Assembly: GCA_033297075.1 (NCBI GenBank)
Contig: MU858101.1
Coordinates: 124,001-188,000, forward strand
DNA from: Rhypophila decipiens
Lineage: Eukaryota; Ascomycota; Sordariomycetes; Sordariales; Naviculisporaceae
DNA: 64,000 nt
Direction of reading: 5' to 3'
Shown: one piece after another, positions 10,640-22,867 of the stretch
Layout: the number at the start of each line of letters is the position of its first letter
Position numbering within the stretch: the stretch's first letter is position 1
Program-made: the position numbers and the translations under genes
Notes under the pieces: generated by a model
The model's database searches: none
The model's input: only the letters and a program-made list of their open reading frames with translations
Told to the model about the DNA's origin: nothing

Positions 10640-13600
10640 TTAATAATCAACCTCACTTCCTGTAAAGGACCAATTCAACCCATTGCTCACCACGGCCAGC
10701 TCGCCTTCCTTGGGAAACACAACCGTGCCATGGTCGGGCGTCACCAACCCATCAACGTCATTATTGCTCCCTATGTATTCCCGTGGGACAAAAAAGTGCC
10801 GGTCCGTAAGTGACTCGAGGTTTTCTTGGCCATCAATCATGGCGTATGAAGCTGCATCCTCTGTAAGACCAATAGTCGTCTCCTCTGGTCTCCTTTTGAC
10901 ATTGGAAAGGTTGATTGAGCGGACCCAAAGGTCATGGTCCAGAAAGACAATGGTATCCGAACCGTGGAACCCAAACAGATTCCTGGTAATGTTGTGGCGT
11001 AGGACGATTATCGGCCATGCTGTGAGTTTGTGGGCTTCAGCCAGGAAGCTTTTGCTGGTGTCCATCTTCTCCGCGGTATCTTTGCGTATTGATTTCAAGC
11101 TGTAAATGGCCACGAAAGATGACCGCGAACGGCCCACTTCGTTGTTTTTCCCTAACTCCACTGCAAGGTAATTTTCTCCCCTATCGGTCGTGATTCTCTC
11201 AATCATCCAGCCGTATTTCACCATTTCAAGTCCAACGAGTCTCAGGACTGCACAGAGCAGTATCTGATGTGTTCCCGCTTCATAACTGAAGTCAAGAAGG
11301 TAAATGTCAGCCATATGGCCGCAAACACCCATAAGCATAGTCTCTTGGCCCAAATCCCGCTTGAGCCAGACCCAAGATTCGTATTTCCGGTCATCGTTGA
11401 AGTTCGCATGAAGGGCAAGCTCAGCACTGTTGGCTAGGTCAAAGATCCTTGTGGAAACTCCCTGCGATACCAGGAGCCATGGCTTAGTTGGATGAAGGAG
11501 CAGATGGTGGAAAGGCGACTCTTCTCCCGATGCTTCAAAGACCTTCTCACCCGGGACCCATTCTTGTGAAGCCGACTTTGTCAACGCATAAACAAGAAGC
11601 CTGCCCGAGGCATCAGTACTGGCAATGAGGCTGTCATTGCAGGACAATAGCCTGACAAACATGTCTCGACTATGAGAATAAAGTTTGGTGACTGCATTGC
11701 CGGTCGTCGGGTCGTAGGCAAAGACACTACCATCATCTTTCCCGACAAGTATTGCGCCGGCACTCGATGGAGCTATAATACAGGTGATATCGACGACTCG
11801 GGCGTCCTTGGCTTTCACGATGCTGGGCACGGGTATCGGAGCCACAATTGACTTGCTCATGCTCGGCTCCTCGCCATCCCTGTCTATGGTCCATGCCGTC
11901 CCACCAAGAACGGCAGGTTCCCATACTTTTGTTTTCGTGTCCCTGATGTCGTATAGCCGGCAGCCATCAAGACTAAATGCAAGCCTCCTGACCTCAAACT
12001 CGCTCGACCGAATGCAGTACAGTAGAGTCAACGTCTGAAAATCCCACAACTTGATAGTACCGTTTCCATCTGCCGTGGCGAGGGTGCGCCCATCAGGCGA
12101 CGCAGCCAAGGTCAACGCGTCGGCTACTACTGCCTTGATCTCGTGTCCACCGGTCCATTGTTTGAATATCGCCAGCTCTCCATCTTGGTATGCCACCGCA
12201 AGCAACCCGAGTACCGGATTTGGACTGAACAATACCTGGGATATTGACATTATTGGGACGTCGGGTTTGTCGCGTGTCATATGACAGGTGCCTATCACGA
12301 CACGTTGCTCAATGCTCCAGATTTGGGGCGGACGGCCACGGTAGCCAACGGCAAGGAGCTCTCCATCGGGGCTGATGTCGGCGTCCAGAATGATCTGCTT
12401 AGAACCATGGCCCGGGCTTTGTTTGTTTGCTGCTTCGTCCCCGGAGGAGGGGGAGGACATGATTCCAGTTTTAATGTCCAGCGCATTTACTTTGCCGTGT
12501 ATGTCGACAGTTAGTAACGTTCCGTCCTTTTCCGAGAAGTCCATGGTCACTAATGGGCTCGCACTTTTCACGGCCCACAGAAATTCACCATCAGTCGACC
12601 ACATCTTGAGGTATCTATAGCCAGAAGATGCGATATGTTGTGAGCTTTCGTCAAATCTCAAAAGCCTGACCGGTTCATGGTGATGCAACCACCTGATCTC
12701 CTGACACGTTGTTTGATGGTGGATATTGACAGTACCAGACTTCATTCCGATCGCGAAAATGTCATCCCCGCCAGCAATCGACAGCGCCCTAGAATGTCGA
12801 TGGTCAATATAAGCCACGCAGTCATCCCATGTGGCGTTCGCCAACCCGCCTAGTTTTAAGCTAGAGGGCGTATTTGCAAATTGCTGTCTGATGGCTGTCT
12901 GAGAAGGACAGAGAGGTGGAACGACAAAGTATATGCATGCTGGGTCTTTGATCAAGTTTTCCCCAAACTTCGACGTGACACGAAGGATGTCTATCTGCCA
13001 CATCTCCATATTGCAGTATTGCTGGTCAAGGGATGAAGGATAAGTGGGGCGCTTGTCGAGATATTTTCGCAAGTTCTTGGCCGCGTTGGACAAGTAGTAG
13101 GGGTCCCTCTTTCGTTTCAGGATAAATTCAATCCATGACAACACATTCGTCCGTAGGAATTTGTCCAAGAGCATGGTCATCTCAACACATGTCGATGAAG
13201 CCGAGACCAGGTGCTCGGAAAATGATGTGCAAGCATAGTCCGCGAAACACGATCTCTCGGCCCCCTTCCCTAACATAGCCGGGTGTCGCGGGGGTCGCAT
13301 TTCGTCGCTCGTCAAATACGTGAGACAGACAACAGCCAGGCGCTCGTGAGCAGCCGTTCTGTCTAACCGGAAAACGGGATTGCATTCTTCGCTGAGCAGA
13401 AACTCCCTCGCGGTTGCGTGCAGGACTTGAACCAAGCCACGATCATCGATCTTGAAGAGCTGCCCACACAGCTCTTTGACGATCCGCCCCACGTTACGGA
13501 TGTTTGCTTTCATGTGAATTGTCAAGGCTGCCTGTAGCTCGTCGGTATGGAGAGGCCTGGTCCCACAAACTGCCCATTCCACGATTGCTTTCATGAGCTT

Positions 13601-15809
13601 TAGCTGACGCCCGCTGTTGTCGGTCATGCTGTCCAGGATTCGGTTGTACATAGGCGTCATGCCGACAGGGACCAGCTCAAGAACATCGTCAATCTCATCT
13701 TCGCTGAAAACCTTGCCCAACTCCTCGAACGCCAGCTTGATCCAGAGGAACACGCCATCTGATTTTTGCAGTAGCTTTTGAACTAGGCCAGGACGAAACT
13801 CTGGATCTACAGGTAGGTCGTCCGAGTTATCTTGGATAAATTGCTGGATATCCTGCAATGTGTCGTCGACCTCCATATGATGCCTTAGAAGACGGTCGTT
13901 CAGACGGCCGAGATGCTTTTCCAAGTCCGCCAATCGTCTCGAGGTGAAATGGATCCTTATCGGAAACCGAGACTCAAAGCTATGCAGTAAAGACAAGAGC
14001 TTGGTAGGATCCACACACTCATCAAGGCCGTCAATTACCCAGTACTGTTTCGTCGCCAGTGGAACAGTCAATACACCATTGTTGAAGATCTTTCTCCAAA
14101 TTCCTTTTTCGTCATCCTTGTCGAATACCATTCCGCTTTCGCGCATCCCGAAGAGAACCTTGAGGATAGATGGGTGCAGAGATGCCATTTGGAAAGCCAA
14201 CGAGCGGAGGAGGCTACTGGTTGTTTGCTTTGCCATTTGTCCGTGCCGAAAGAAGAAGTAGCAGGTATCGAAACCGTGTTCTTGAAGGTGTCGAACCAGA
14301 TGTGCCGCCAGCACTGATTTGCCAGCTCCCGCCTGACCTGATAGCCAGTGACACAACAATGGCAGACGCTCAGCGTCTCGCCATTCCTGGAAGCCTGATA
14401 ATCTTGTTATCCATTCGCAAGATCCCTGTGATTTCTCGGCCTCGATTGTGTTGAGGTCGTCTATTGGGTGGCGCGAAATATTGAGGTATGCCTCCAGCAT
14501 ATTGGCCTGGTATCGTGATTCGTTCGGGCGTCGACGGAATACCATCATAGGAAACAGCGTTAGAACGGAATACGCGGAGTGACCTTTTAGATAGTACATA
14601 CCGTCACCGAGGAGATCTTCAGTCGCTTTCACCAGCGAGTTTCTGATCGAGATATAGTTCGGGTCAGATGGACTGTCAAACTTGCAGATGCCTCGATGGT
14701 CCGCGTTGATGGGGTTTACATTTTCCCGGCGGTGACCTTCATGTTTGTCAGTTTTGACATTCGAATATCCAGCGAACACATGGGGACGCTTACCGATAAT
14801 TGCTGACTCTCTGTCTACAATCAGCACAGAGTTTGTTCCCATGCGTGTCTTGATTGTCTCGTAGAATGACCATATCTGCAGATCCTCGCTAACCAATCGG
14901 AATTCGTCATTGATAATCGAAAGAACTCCAGAGTTGCGGGCAATATCAGAAATATACTGCTTAGGGTTGAGGAACGGGCTCGCTCTAAGGACACTGTTCA
15001 GCAGCTTGGCGCTGTCGCTTCCTCGATGGGGCGATGCCAGAAAGAACATGCACTGGATTCGATTGGCGACCTCGTGGTATCTGTCGTCTTGCCGAGCGAG
15101 GATGTATGCCTTTTTCATGACCAGGCCCCCCATAGAATGCCCAATCACGATAATAGGAGTCTGCGTGGTCCTCGCGGTCAGTATCACTGGCAAGACTAGC
15201 GTTGTCATCGGGGCGCTGGCTCACCTTGTCTCCCTTTCTCAGCTCCGGAGAGGTCGTCAGCTCTGCAAGCAGGGAACGACCAAAGTCATGTAGATCAAGT
15301 TCCGTCTCTTTTGACTCTCCCCAGTCACTGTTGTATCCGAACGAATGAATCCTGACATTCTGTAGATCCGGGTCTTTCGGTAGCCAGGCCTTTGGCCAAT
15401 ACAGTTGGGGGTCATTGTTCTTGCACCACGTTTTGATAGACCCTCCCCTTAAACCATGGACAAAGACCAAGTCGAGAAGGGGATCCGGCGGCGAATGGAG
15501 GAGGTTGAGTCCTGTTGGACCCCATCCGTCCTCGCTCGAATTTCCAGTCGCAGCGGTGGACCTGCGGCTGAAAGAAAAGTTGCGAAGCGAGAGACCGCTC
15601 TTGCGACTTGAAGAAATTGCCGAGGATGTTGAGGTGGCAATAGGACGAGCAGCGGCCGGGCTCGCGATATCAACTTCATCGGGGTCAAGAGGTGCAGGAT
15701 CGCTCGCGTGCTGTGTAACCACGATTTGCGGACAAAGCCAGGTCTGTCAATAAAGATCGGCCATGTTAAGGCGAGTTATTGAGGATAAATATCTTACCCG
15801 GGACGCCAT
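10640..15809 (-). CDS. NLR/STAND protein: lipase-like, NACHT and WD40-like domains
   Basis: The model has three minus-strand exons: 15798-15809 (MASR), 15225-15743 and 10640-15160. Both introns (54 and 64 bp) are phase 0, and the product is 1683 aa. The N-terminal part is an alpha/beta-hydrolase of the SERAC1/PGAP1-like type: FVHGLRGGS near residue 105 and the nucleophile elbow GHSMGG near 184. A NACHT NTPase follows, with Walker A GQAGAGKS near 449 and a Walker-B-like VIDGLDE about 100 residues later. A winged-helix-like region comes next. The C-terminal 800 residues are degenerate WD40 repeats (for example GTIKLWD). Such proteins act in fungal non-self recognition and programmed cell death; ligand and target are unknown here. 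The gene is intact and diverges from the ULD-CorA gene with 573 bp between the ATGs. Confidence 0.88.
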
Positions 15810-16382
15810 CTCGACCTGAATTGTTAGATGAGGAAGTTCGGATGACCGAAACCACCTTCATTCGTACTATTTCGGACTTGATAACATGATGTGGGCTCTT
15901 GTTGTCACTGTTGAGAGCGGGGTACGTGGAAATCCCCAGCTGACGACCGCCAGGGTCAATCGGCAATAGCACCAACGGGAGTGGCTTGGGGCATGTTGTG
16001 CTGCCTGGAGTATGTACTGAGCTGTGCCGCCGCCAAGCATGCGGGCTGAGAGCTCAAGATATCGTTGTAACCGTGGTGGTTAGTTACCAACACCATTGGA
16101 GGTTGGTCGCCGGTCGACGGTGGAGTACCGCAAAAGTGCACGCTGGGCACATTTTTAGTCTGCGGTACGGGTGTACTTCGGACCGAAAAATGGCCTTTCA
16201 GCTGGCTCTCGAGCAGATGCATATGCGTGCGAATACGGCTTATCCAATCGGGCTAGCCACCCATCCGATTTGAGATAATAAACATACTGAAGCGGGGAAA
16301 AGTGAAGGGCTTGATCCCATCATTCCTCAACACCTAAAGGTTCAAAAAACCGTTCAATTCAGCAGAACCTCAACCTCGAACC
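15810..16382. promoter_or_regulatory. Shared intergenic region of a divergent gene pair
   Basis: These 573 bp separate the start codons of the NLR (minus) and the ULD-CorA gene (plus), so both promoters must lie here. I see no clear TATA box that I would assign. The sequence just before the plus-strand ATG is A/C rich (CAACCTCGAACC), as in fungal leaders. Confidence 0.5.
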
Positions 16383-19300
16383 ATGTCGGGCCCACCTGAC
16401 ACTCAGCCTGCTAATGAACCCGGGGAAGAAAAGGGCAAGGAGAAACAGGAACCAGACTCCCAGGTCGAGAGCATTCAGTTCAAGGATGCGATCGGGAGAA
16501 AGTTCACATTTCCGTGGAAGCTTGCACAGCTTTGGGCCGGGATGGAGGAATTAATCAAACAAGCTTTCCTCCACGTTGACGTAATTGGTGTTCACGTCCA
16601 GCAAGGCCATTACGATCTTATAGGTCCAGACGGCACCATAATCCTTCCACAATGCTGGGAGATGTTGGTTCGGCCTGGCATGGCTATCAGCATGACCATC
16701 TGGCCCATGGAAAAGCCTCCGCCCAGACACCAAAGGCATCCTCCTCCTCCGCCCGGATGGCCTCCAGGTCGGCCTTGGCCTCCACCTCCACCTCCTCCCG
16801 GCGCCGCTCCTGGCCCTTCTGGCTGGACCGGACCCATGCCGAGGCCCCCTGCACCCCCCTCTGGACGGCCCGAAGGCATTGTCATAGATGTCGAGCCGAG
16901 AAAACCAACAAAGAAAAAAGCGCACAGTACCGCCGTATTTGGGTGGCTGAATGGTAGCAAACCCAAATCGTCCAAGAAGAAAGGTGATGGGCCTGCACGT
17001 CTGCCTGTGTCTGAGAAGCCGGCTCCACCCCCATATACCATGCCGCGGGTGCCTCCACCTCGCCCTAAATCTCCATCGCTTGCTTCAAGCAAGTCCTCGG
17101 CTGGGTCAGACTACTCTGATTCGTGGAGTGGCCATGGAGCTCTAGCAGAATCTCGCAAGGAAGCTGTCGCCCTAGGTCTCGTCTTTTCCACCAAGCTCGG
17201 CAAGCGTGCAGTGACAGACGAGGACGATAGAAATTTCAAACTGAACAAGAGGTCGACCTTTCATGTTTCGAATAAAAAGTCACAGACAGACTCGGTGTGT
17301 TACGAGATCCTCTCAGCTCAACGGTATGCCCATGGAGACGCCGATGTCGAGGATGAGGGATCCCCAATCCAGCTGGTCTACCGACATAAGGGCGACACCT
17401 TCCCCGACCGTCCCGCAGAGGCCGGCCTGGAAAGCAGGAAGATGAAGTGGCAGCATGTCAAGAAATGTCACATGGAATTGGAAGAATTCTCGCATTACGC
17501 ATGTCAAAACCTCTCAACCAGCGACAAGATGTTCTCCATTATTCGTAATCTGCTCGATAGAGTGCAGAAGGAAAAGGCGCGCAGAACAGACTACGGGTGC
17601 TATGTCGAGCACGGGACGGTACTTCGCTGTGACGGTAGCGCTTCGGCGAATGGCGGTTATGCCATCTTCGCTGCCATTCCCTACCTGTATGCAGACAGTT
17701 TCTCGGGCTCTTCCAAGAACAACAATCCCGGCATCAAGACCGGCGTCGTATGTCCTCCGTGGAGATTGCACCAAGCCTTCAGCCCGTTCGATGCCTCGAC
17801 GCAGCCAGATATGGGCCAGCAGTTTCGAAAATATCACGGGAAAAAGGGAAACCAGGTCTTGTGGGTAGGCCAGGTGTGGGTGTTGATTACAGACTCGGGA
17901 TTCCTCACTTGCGGCAATATATCACATCAAGAACTTTTGGGAGACTCCATATCCATGGAACCGGAGAAGGTTGGTGGCGAGACGTTGGAAAGGATGATTG
18001 AGTTTGTCGACCCGAGTAACCGCTTGTTCTACTTTCCTGTCGCTCGGTGTCGGTCGTTTTTGGTGAGTCCCTTCTGGGCCTCATACCTAGATGCTCACAT
18101 ATGTTCAAACGCTGACTGGAGACAAACATAGGAACTCGAGGACATAATCTTTGACGAACTCAAGAGGGCTAATGCTGCGCCGAGTAATGGTTCGAAATGG
18201 GAACTCGTCACACCGACAGGTGTTTCTCTAACCCCAGCAAGCTGGCAGCAGTTCCTGAAGGATGATAGCAAGACTCTATTTCGTATCGAAATGAAGGTTA
18301 CTGATAGTAGTGAAGAGGAAGGCGACGATGAGAGGGATTCCTTGAAATCCTGGTCTATTGATCGTCACTCCTCCGATGGCGGTGACATTGAGATTGCTGA
18401 CACAGACCCTGATGCCGACGCCGCCAACCAGTTTTTCTCCATCCCGCCTCACGATGGGACGGACAACATCGCCCCGGACTGGATGGCAGTCCTTGACGGG
18501 CGAGATGCCATTGCCACAGGTGGGCCACCCCGAAAGAAATCCATCACATGCAGTGGTCCACGGCCGTCTAACGCAACGATGGTTTAGATGTCGATTTCTT
18601 TCTTCCCGAATATGACCGGAAAATTCCGCCCTTTTTCACCTGGTCTCCACAGGCAGAGAAGGAGGCAAAAAAAGGCAACAAAGCAAGTGATGACAAGGAG
18701 AAAAGAGCCGATATCTTGACCAAGAGTCTAGAGCATATCGAGTTGTCGCTGAGTGGCTCATCGTCTACATCCAAGATTATAGAAAGATACGTCAACGACC
18801 TGGAAGATGTCAACTTGTTACAGATCTACCATCAAACAAGTTCAACAACGTACGACGATATTGCACATCGAGCAAAAGGCGTGGGCGTATCCGGGATACG
18901 GTTGAATGAAGCAGACTCTAAACCGCAACTCCTCAATGAGGGTAGGCCCCTTGTCATTCTTGTTGCCGAGCAGGTTCTTCAGGCTTCACTCCAAGTCTTG
19001 GAGCTGTTTGCTCCCAAGGACTTGTCGTCTCCCGTGATAGGGAAGTTTTATGGCGGACTTTTGGGGCTGTTAGAGGCAAGCACTAACCGGCGAGAATAAC
19101 ACTACTGGGACTCGCTAACATTGATTTAAACCAGTCTGCGGCAAGTAACTCAACAACGAAAAGCATCAACGACCAACGTTCAAGCACGAAATCCCCCTCT
19201 GGGGATAGCGCTGGAATGTCCGGCCGCACGCAGTTCAGGAGGGTTGAGGATAGGTCCAAATGGGTGGTTCAGTTCGCAGAGAAAACGGATGACTGCAGCG

Positions 19301-20658
19301 CGTGCGCAGACGGCAAAGTATACGGAACCGACATGGCTGCAATAGATCATCTACGCAAAGTCCACAACTTGAAACACACCACCCGAGACCAGCTGGTCAA
19401 GGATCACCTGCGAGCCCTCGACCAAGTTGCTGGCGAGAAACGACGGACAGAAAACCTCAAGCTCATGCGTCTGTACCGAGACCAGATACTCCGCGTCACA
19501 TCGAGAGCAAACGCCATACACAACGGAGTAGCGACAGACAAGGGCTTCTCTTCACCCGGACTGCCACTAGCGCTGATGGTAGCGTTTGAGATGCTTGTTC
19601 TTTACATCTGCTTTGTCGGACACGCACTTCAGGATGTCGATGCCGTCTTTGAGGAATGTATGGCCACAGTTGATGAGTTGGCGGGCGCCGACCTGCCCAA
19701 ATATGCGCAAACGCTTGAGATCCTCGGCGAGAGAGTCGAGGGCCAATTGCTGAAGGCGCAAAAGGTCATATCCACGACGACGCTGACCGGAAGCACCGGG
19801 GCTGTCTTACATTATTCTACCGTGGTCGGGACCGAGTTCGTGGCGACACAGATGATTTGCAACCTCTTGCGCCGCCCCATCTACGGAGGAATGGATACGG
19901 CCGCGCTTTTCACTGGTTATTTGGTCAAGTGAGTCTGACTTGTCCGGGTCAGAACTTTCAATGCTCAAGCGCTAACCATTCCACTCCGCGTCAGAAAGCA
20001 ATCCGAAGCACTAGCAGGCTACGGCGGCGGAAAACGCCACATTCGTGACATTATCGCCCTAGTAGGCGAGATCAAAAAGATGCAGAAAATCCTCAAATGG
20101 CAAACCGACATAACCAACCGGCTGACCACCGTCCTCTCGCCAACGACCTTTCCCAAGCGCACCAAACCGCGCGGCGTCCTCTACGAGCTGGAATCGACAC
20201 TTCTCAGCAGCGCAGACGATAGGATCGATCTCTGTGACAAACGACTCGTCAAGGGCCTCGAGTCCTGTGAAGGATTGGTCGACATGATCAACGAGGTGGC
20301 CGAGATGACCAAGGACGAAGGCGGGCGCGCCATCTTGATCTTTACCATTACCACCATCGTCTTCTTGCCGCTTAGTTTTGTGGCCTCGTACCTGAGCATG
20401 AATGGGGGACCGGGGGAGACGCTGGATTGGAAGGCGACGCAGGCCTTGTTTTGGGAGATCGCGGCGCCGTTGGCTGCGGTTATTATTGTGCTTTGTGTGG
20501 GTTTGACGTACAAGGCGGCGGGTATGGGTGACTTTTTCGGGAGGTGGGTTTCGGATTGGAGCGGGGATAAGGGTGAGGTTGAAAGTGTGCTTCATAGTGA
20601 GAGTAGTCGTAGTTTGAGTGAGGATGATTCGGTTTCGGAGGACAGTGATTTGGTGTGA
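16383..20658 (+). CDS. Ubiquitin-like (ULD) plus CorA-like membrane protein
   Basis: Five exons: 16383-18062, 18132-18519, 18588-19075, 19135-19928 and 19995-20658, giving 1337 aa with all phases matching. Residues about 29-107 (FKDAIGRKFTFPW...GHYDLIGPDG...WPM) are the fungal ubiquitin-like domain (ULD, PF22893 type). A proline-rich segment and a long charged, variable region follow. The C-terminus has the CorA/ZntB two-helix layout: TM1 about 1224-1247, then YLSMN where transporters have GMN, then GG.GE and TM2 about 1266-1288. It therefore resembles a Mg-transporter fold, but transport is unproven. A CxxC...HxxxxH unit (CSACADG...HLRKVH) precedes it. The third intron (19076-19134) uses a GC donor (GAG|GCAAGC). 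The pairing with the divergent NLR suggests a shared role; that is inference. Confidence 0.85.
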
Positions 20659-21022
20659 TGTAATGGATGTTTTCTGACCGAGTAACTCTAGGGAAGGAAC
20701 ATAGAATCATACCTCTTACTCTTAGTCTCTTCTTATAATGAAGGGCCGATAGTTATTAAGGAGCTGAATAATAATATATTAGTGGAAGGTAAATCCTGGT
20801 GGATGGCAATACTTCTAAACCGTACGACATGCCATAGTTGAAGATAAGCAATGCCATGGCTTTGACAAGTAAATAGCGGTCAATTATGACGACTGCATCT
20901 CAAAGAAAAGGAACTGACGGAACAAGAATGATCGAGAATATAATTTAGAAAGAAGTTTGTAATGAAATAATTCCAAGGAAAAGAACTCGGCTACGCAGTA
21001 CATTGTCCTCCCTCCATGGAGA
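20659..21022. other. Convergent 3' flanks, no gene
   Basis: This AT-richer spacer lies between the ULD-CorA stop and the stop of the minus-strand kinase. It should hold both 3' UTRs. No ORF or RNA gene is visible. Confidence 0.6.
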
Positions 21023-22413
21023 TTAGTTTCCCACACCATCTGCCTCGGCGGCGTTGAGTTTGCCCTGAGCAGCAATGTAGCCTTCATAGCCGTCGCCGTA
21101 TTTAGCCACCAAACGTTGCATTTCTTGGATGGCACTAATTCATACGGCAGAGTCTTGTCAGCCATCGTGATTGTCAGGTATTGGATAGCTAACGGAAGTA
21201 AAGGCTTACAGCTCTCTCATATCCTTGTTCTCTGGCCAGAGGACTGAAACGGCGAGGTCGCTTCGTCTAACAGGATATGAGGTCAGTCAAGGACTCAGAC
21301 CTTTGCTATGACAATCACAGGCGTCGCTCAGATTCGGCATTTACTGGCTGGAGGAAAGAAACTGTGGTGGGACTTACAGTGCGTATAGAGCGTGTCTGTC
21401 ATCTTGATCTTCCTGGGGCTCGCTGCGGTCATTGGTCTTGAAGTATTCGTCCACATGTTCCCTGCTGGTGAGATACCGTGTCGCTCGCCACATGGAGAAG
21501 TCATCTGTGGGTGTGATGATCAGTTATTTTCATTTTCCATCAAAGAAAAGGATACGATACGTGGTACGCACACTCATTATGACCATAAAAACAGCAAGGG
21601 TCGTAGAGGACAGGGACCTTTGTCTTTTCGTCAACTGACACATTTCCGTGCCAGAGATCACCATGCACAAGCACAGGCGTGATCTTCCTGCCACCAGTCT
21701 CCATTGGTCGAATCAGACGCGGGACCACCTTGGTGAGAATCTTTCCGCTCAGCTCCTGAAGCTCCAAGTTGGGTCCCTGCGTGGCGAGTTCCGCCTCCAT
21801 CGTGTCCTTCATGCATCGCCTAAAGTATTCCTCCCAGGTGTCGCACCATCTTGTGTCCATGGGATGCTTGCCGCTGAAAGTCGTGACTGGATACCCAAAC
21901 TTCCCATTGGGTGATGTCTTGGTGTGGATCGCGGCGACGACCGAGACCAGGTCTGAGGCGCTCGGCAGCTCGTCTCTCATGTCTCTGAACTCGGCCAGGA
22001 AAAAGGCGCGGCCGGGCTTGCTGGCACACGGTCCGTGTGCGACAACCTGGGGAACATTGTTCGGAATAACAGATAGGAGTTCTCGGGTGCTCTCGAATTC
22101 GCCACGAGCAATGTGTCGGCACGGGGAGCGGTGTAAACCTGGTTCGGATCCAGAGTGTCAGCCATTTTCATTGTCTTTCCACGATCAGTCCAGGGTTGTG
22201 TACCTTTAGGAAGTATGATTGTTCCTCGCCGCTGGGAAGAACGGCATCGATCTTGCTACTCATTGCCCAGAAGCTGGCGACAAAAGTCTTGGCCCATTTG
22301 ATGGTGGTGCCCTCGGGGAGCGCTTTGCGGACATTTGCGTCGACCTCGGTACCCTCGTACTTTTCATTCTCTGGGATACCAGGAACGACAAACCCGGGAT
22401 CAATGCAAACCAT
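21023..22413 (-). CDS. Fructosamine-3-kinase family protein, frame problem near 5' end
   Basis: Minus-strand exons: 22204-22413, about 21572-22138, 21378-21504, 21210-21266 and 21023-21134. The family is clear: SYFLKV, then RGEFEST, FLAEFRD, SPNGKFGYPVTT, the catalytic loop HGDLWHGN and the metal-binding stretch YDPCCFYGHNE, as in fungal fructosamine-3-kinases (PF03881), which phosphorylate glycated amines for deglycation. All 3' exons join in phase. Between SYFLK and RGEFES, however, the natural intron 22139-22203 leaves exon 2 one base short. Frame is regained only by using the acceptor ending at 22092, which removes the conserved RGEFE (alpha-C Glu). So this is a frameshifted gene, a sequence error or an unusual splice. 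A predictor would probably give the 341-aa alternative. Confidence 0.7.
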
Positions 22414-22867
22414 TTTGAACAGAAGATGTCTTCGGAAAGCTTCCCGATGGGCTCCCCTTGCAATTAGCAGGAGGTGAGCAATCTTGATGTTTGCCCCTCC
22501 AGGACCCCTCAGTTAACAACGTCGTACTTCCATGATGGGATGGAAATCAAAGACCAAAGACCGCCAACCTGCATCCTTGACGGTGCGGTAGTACAGTGAA
22601 TACGGGCATCGCTGGTGTGCACGCATATCCTGTACCAGCGAAAGGGATACTGAATCCACTGGGAGAGCACTAACCCCTTTTGTTATCCCACTAAGCTGGA
22701 AGGAGATGCCAAGCTAATAGCGGCACTTATCACGTTATCGTCTTCAGGGAGCAACGAACGTCATTTCAAATCCATCGACAACGTCGTGATTTCTCATTTT
22801 CACGGCTGGAGCACAATCGCATTCCCACCTTTTATTCCACCAGAATTCATTCTTTCCGGTGGTCTAG
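22414..22867. promoter_or_regulatory. Divergent promoter region
   Basis: These 454 bp lie between the ATG of the kinase (minus) and the ATG of the 688-aa protein (plus). No ORF is supported. It must contain both promoters; I assign no specific element. Confidence 0.45.
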
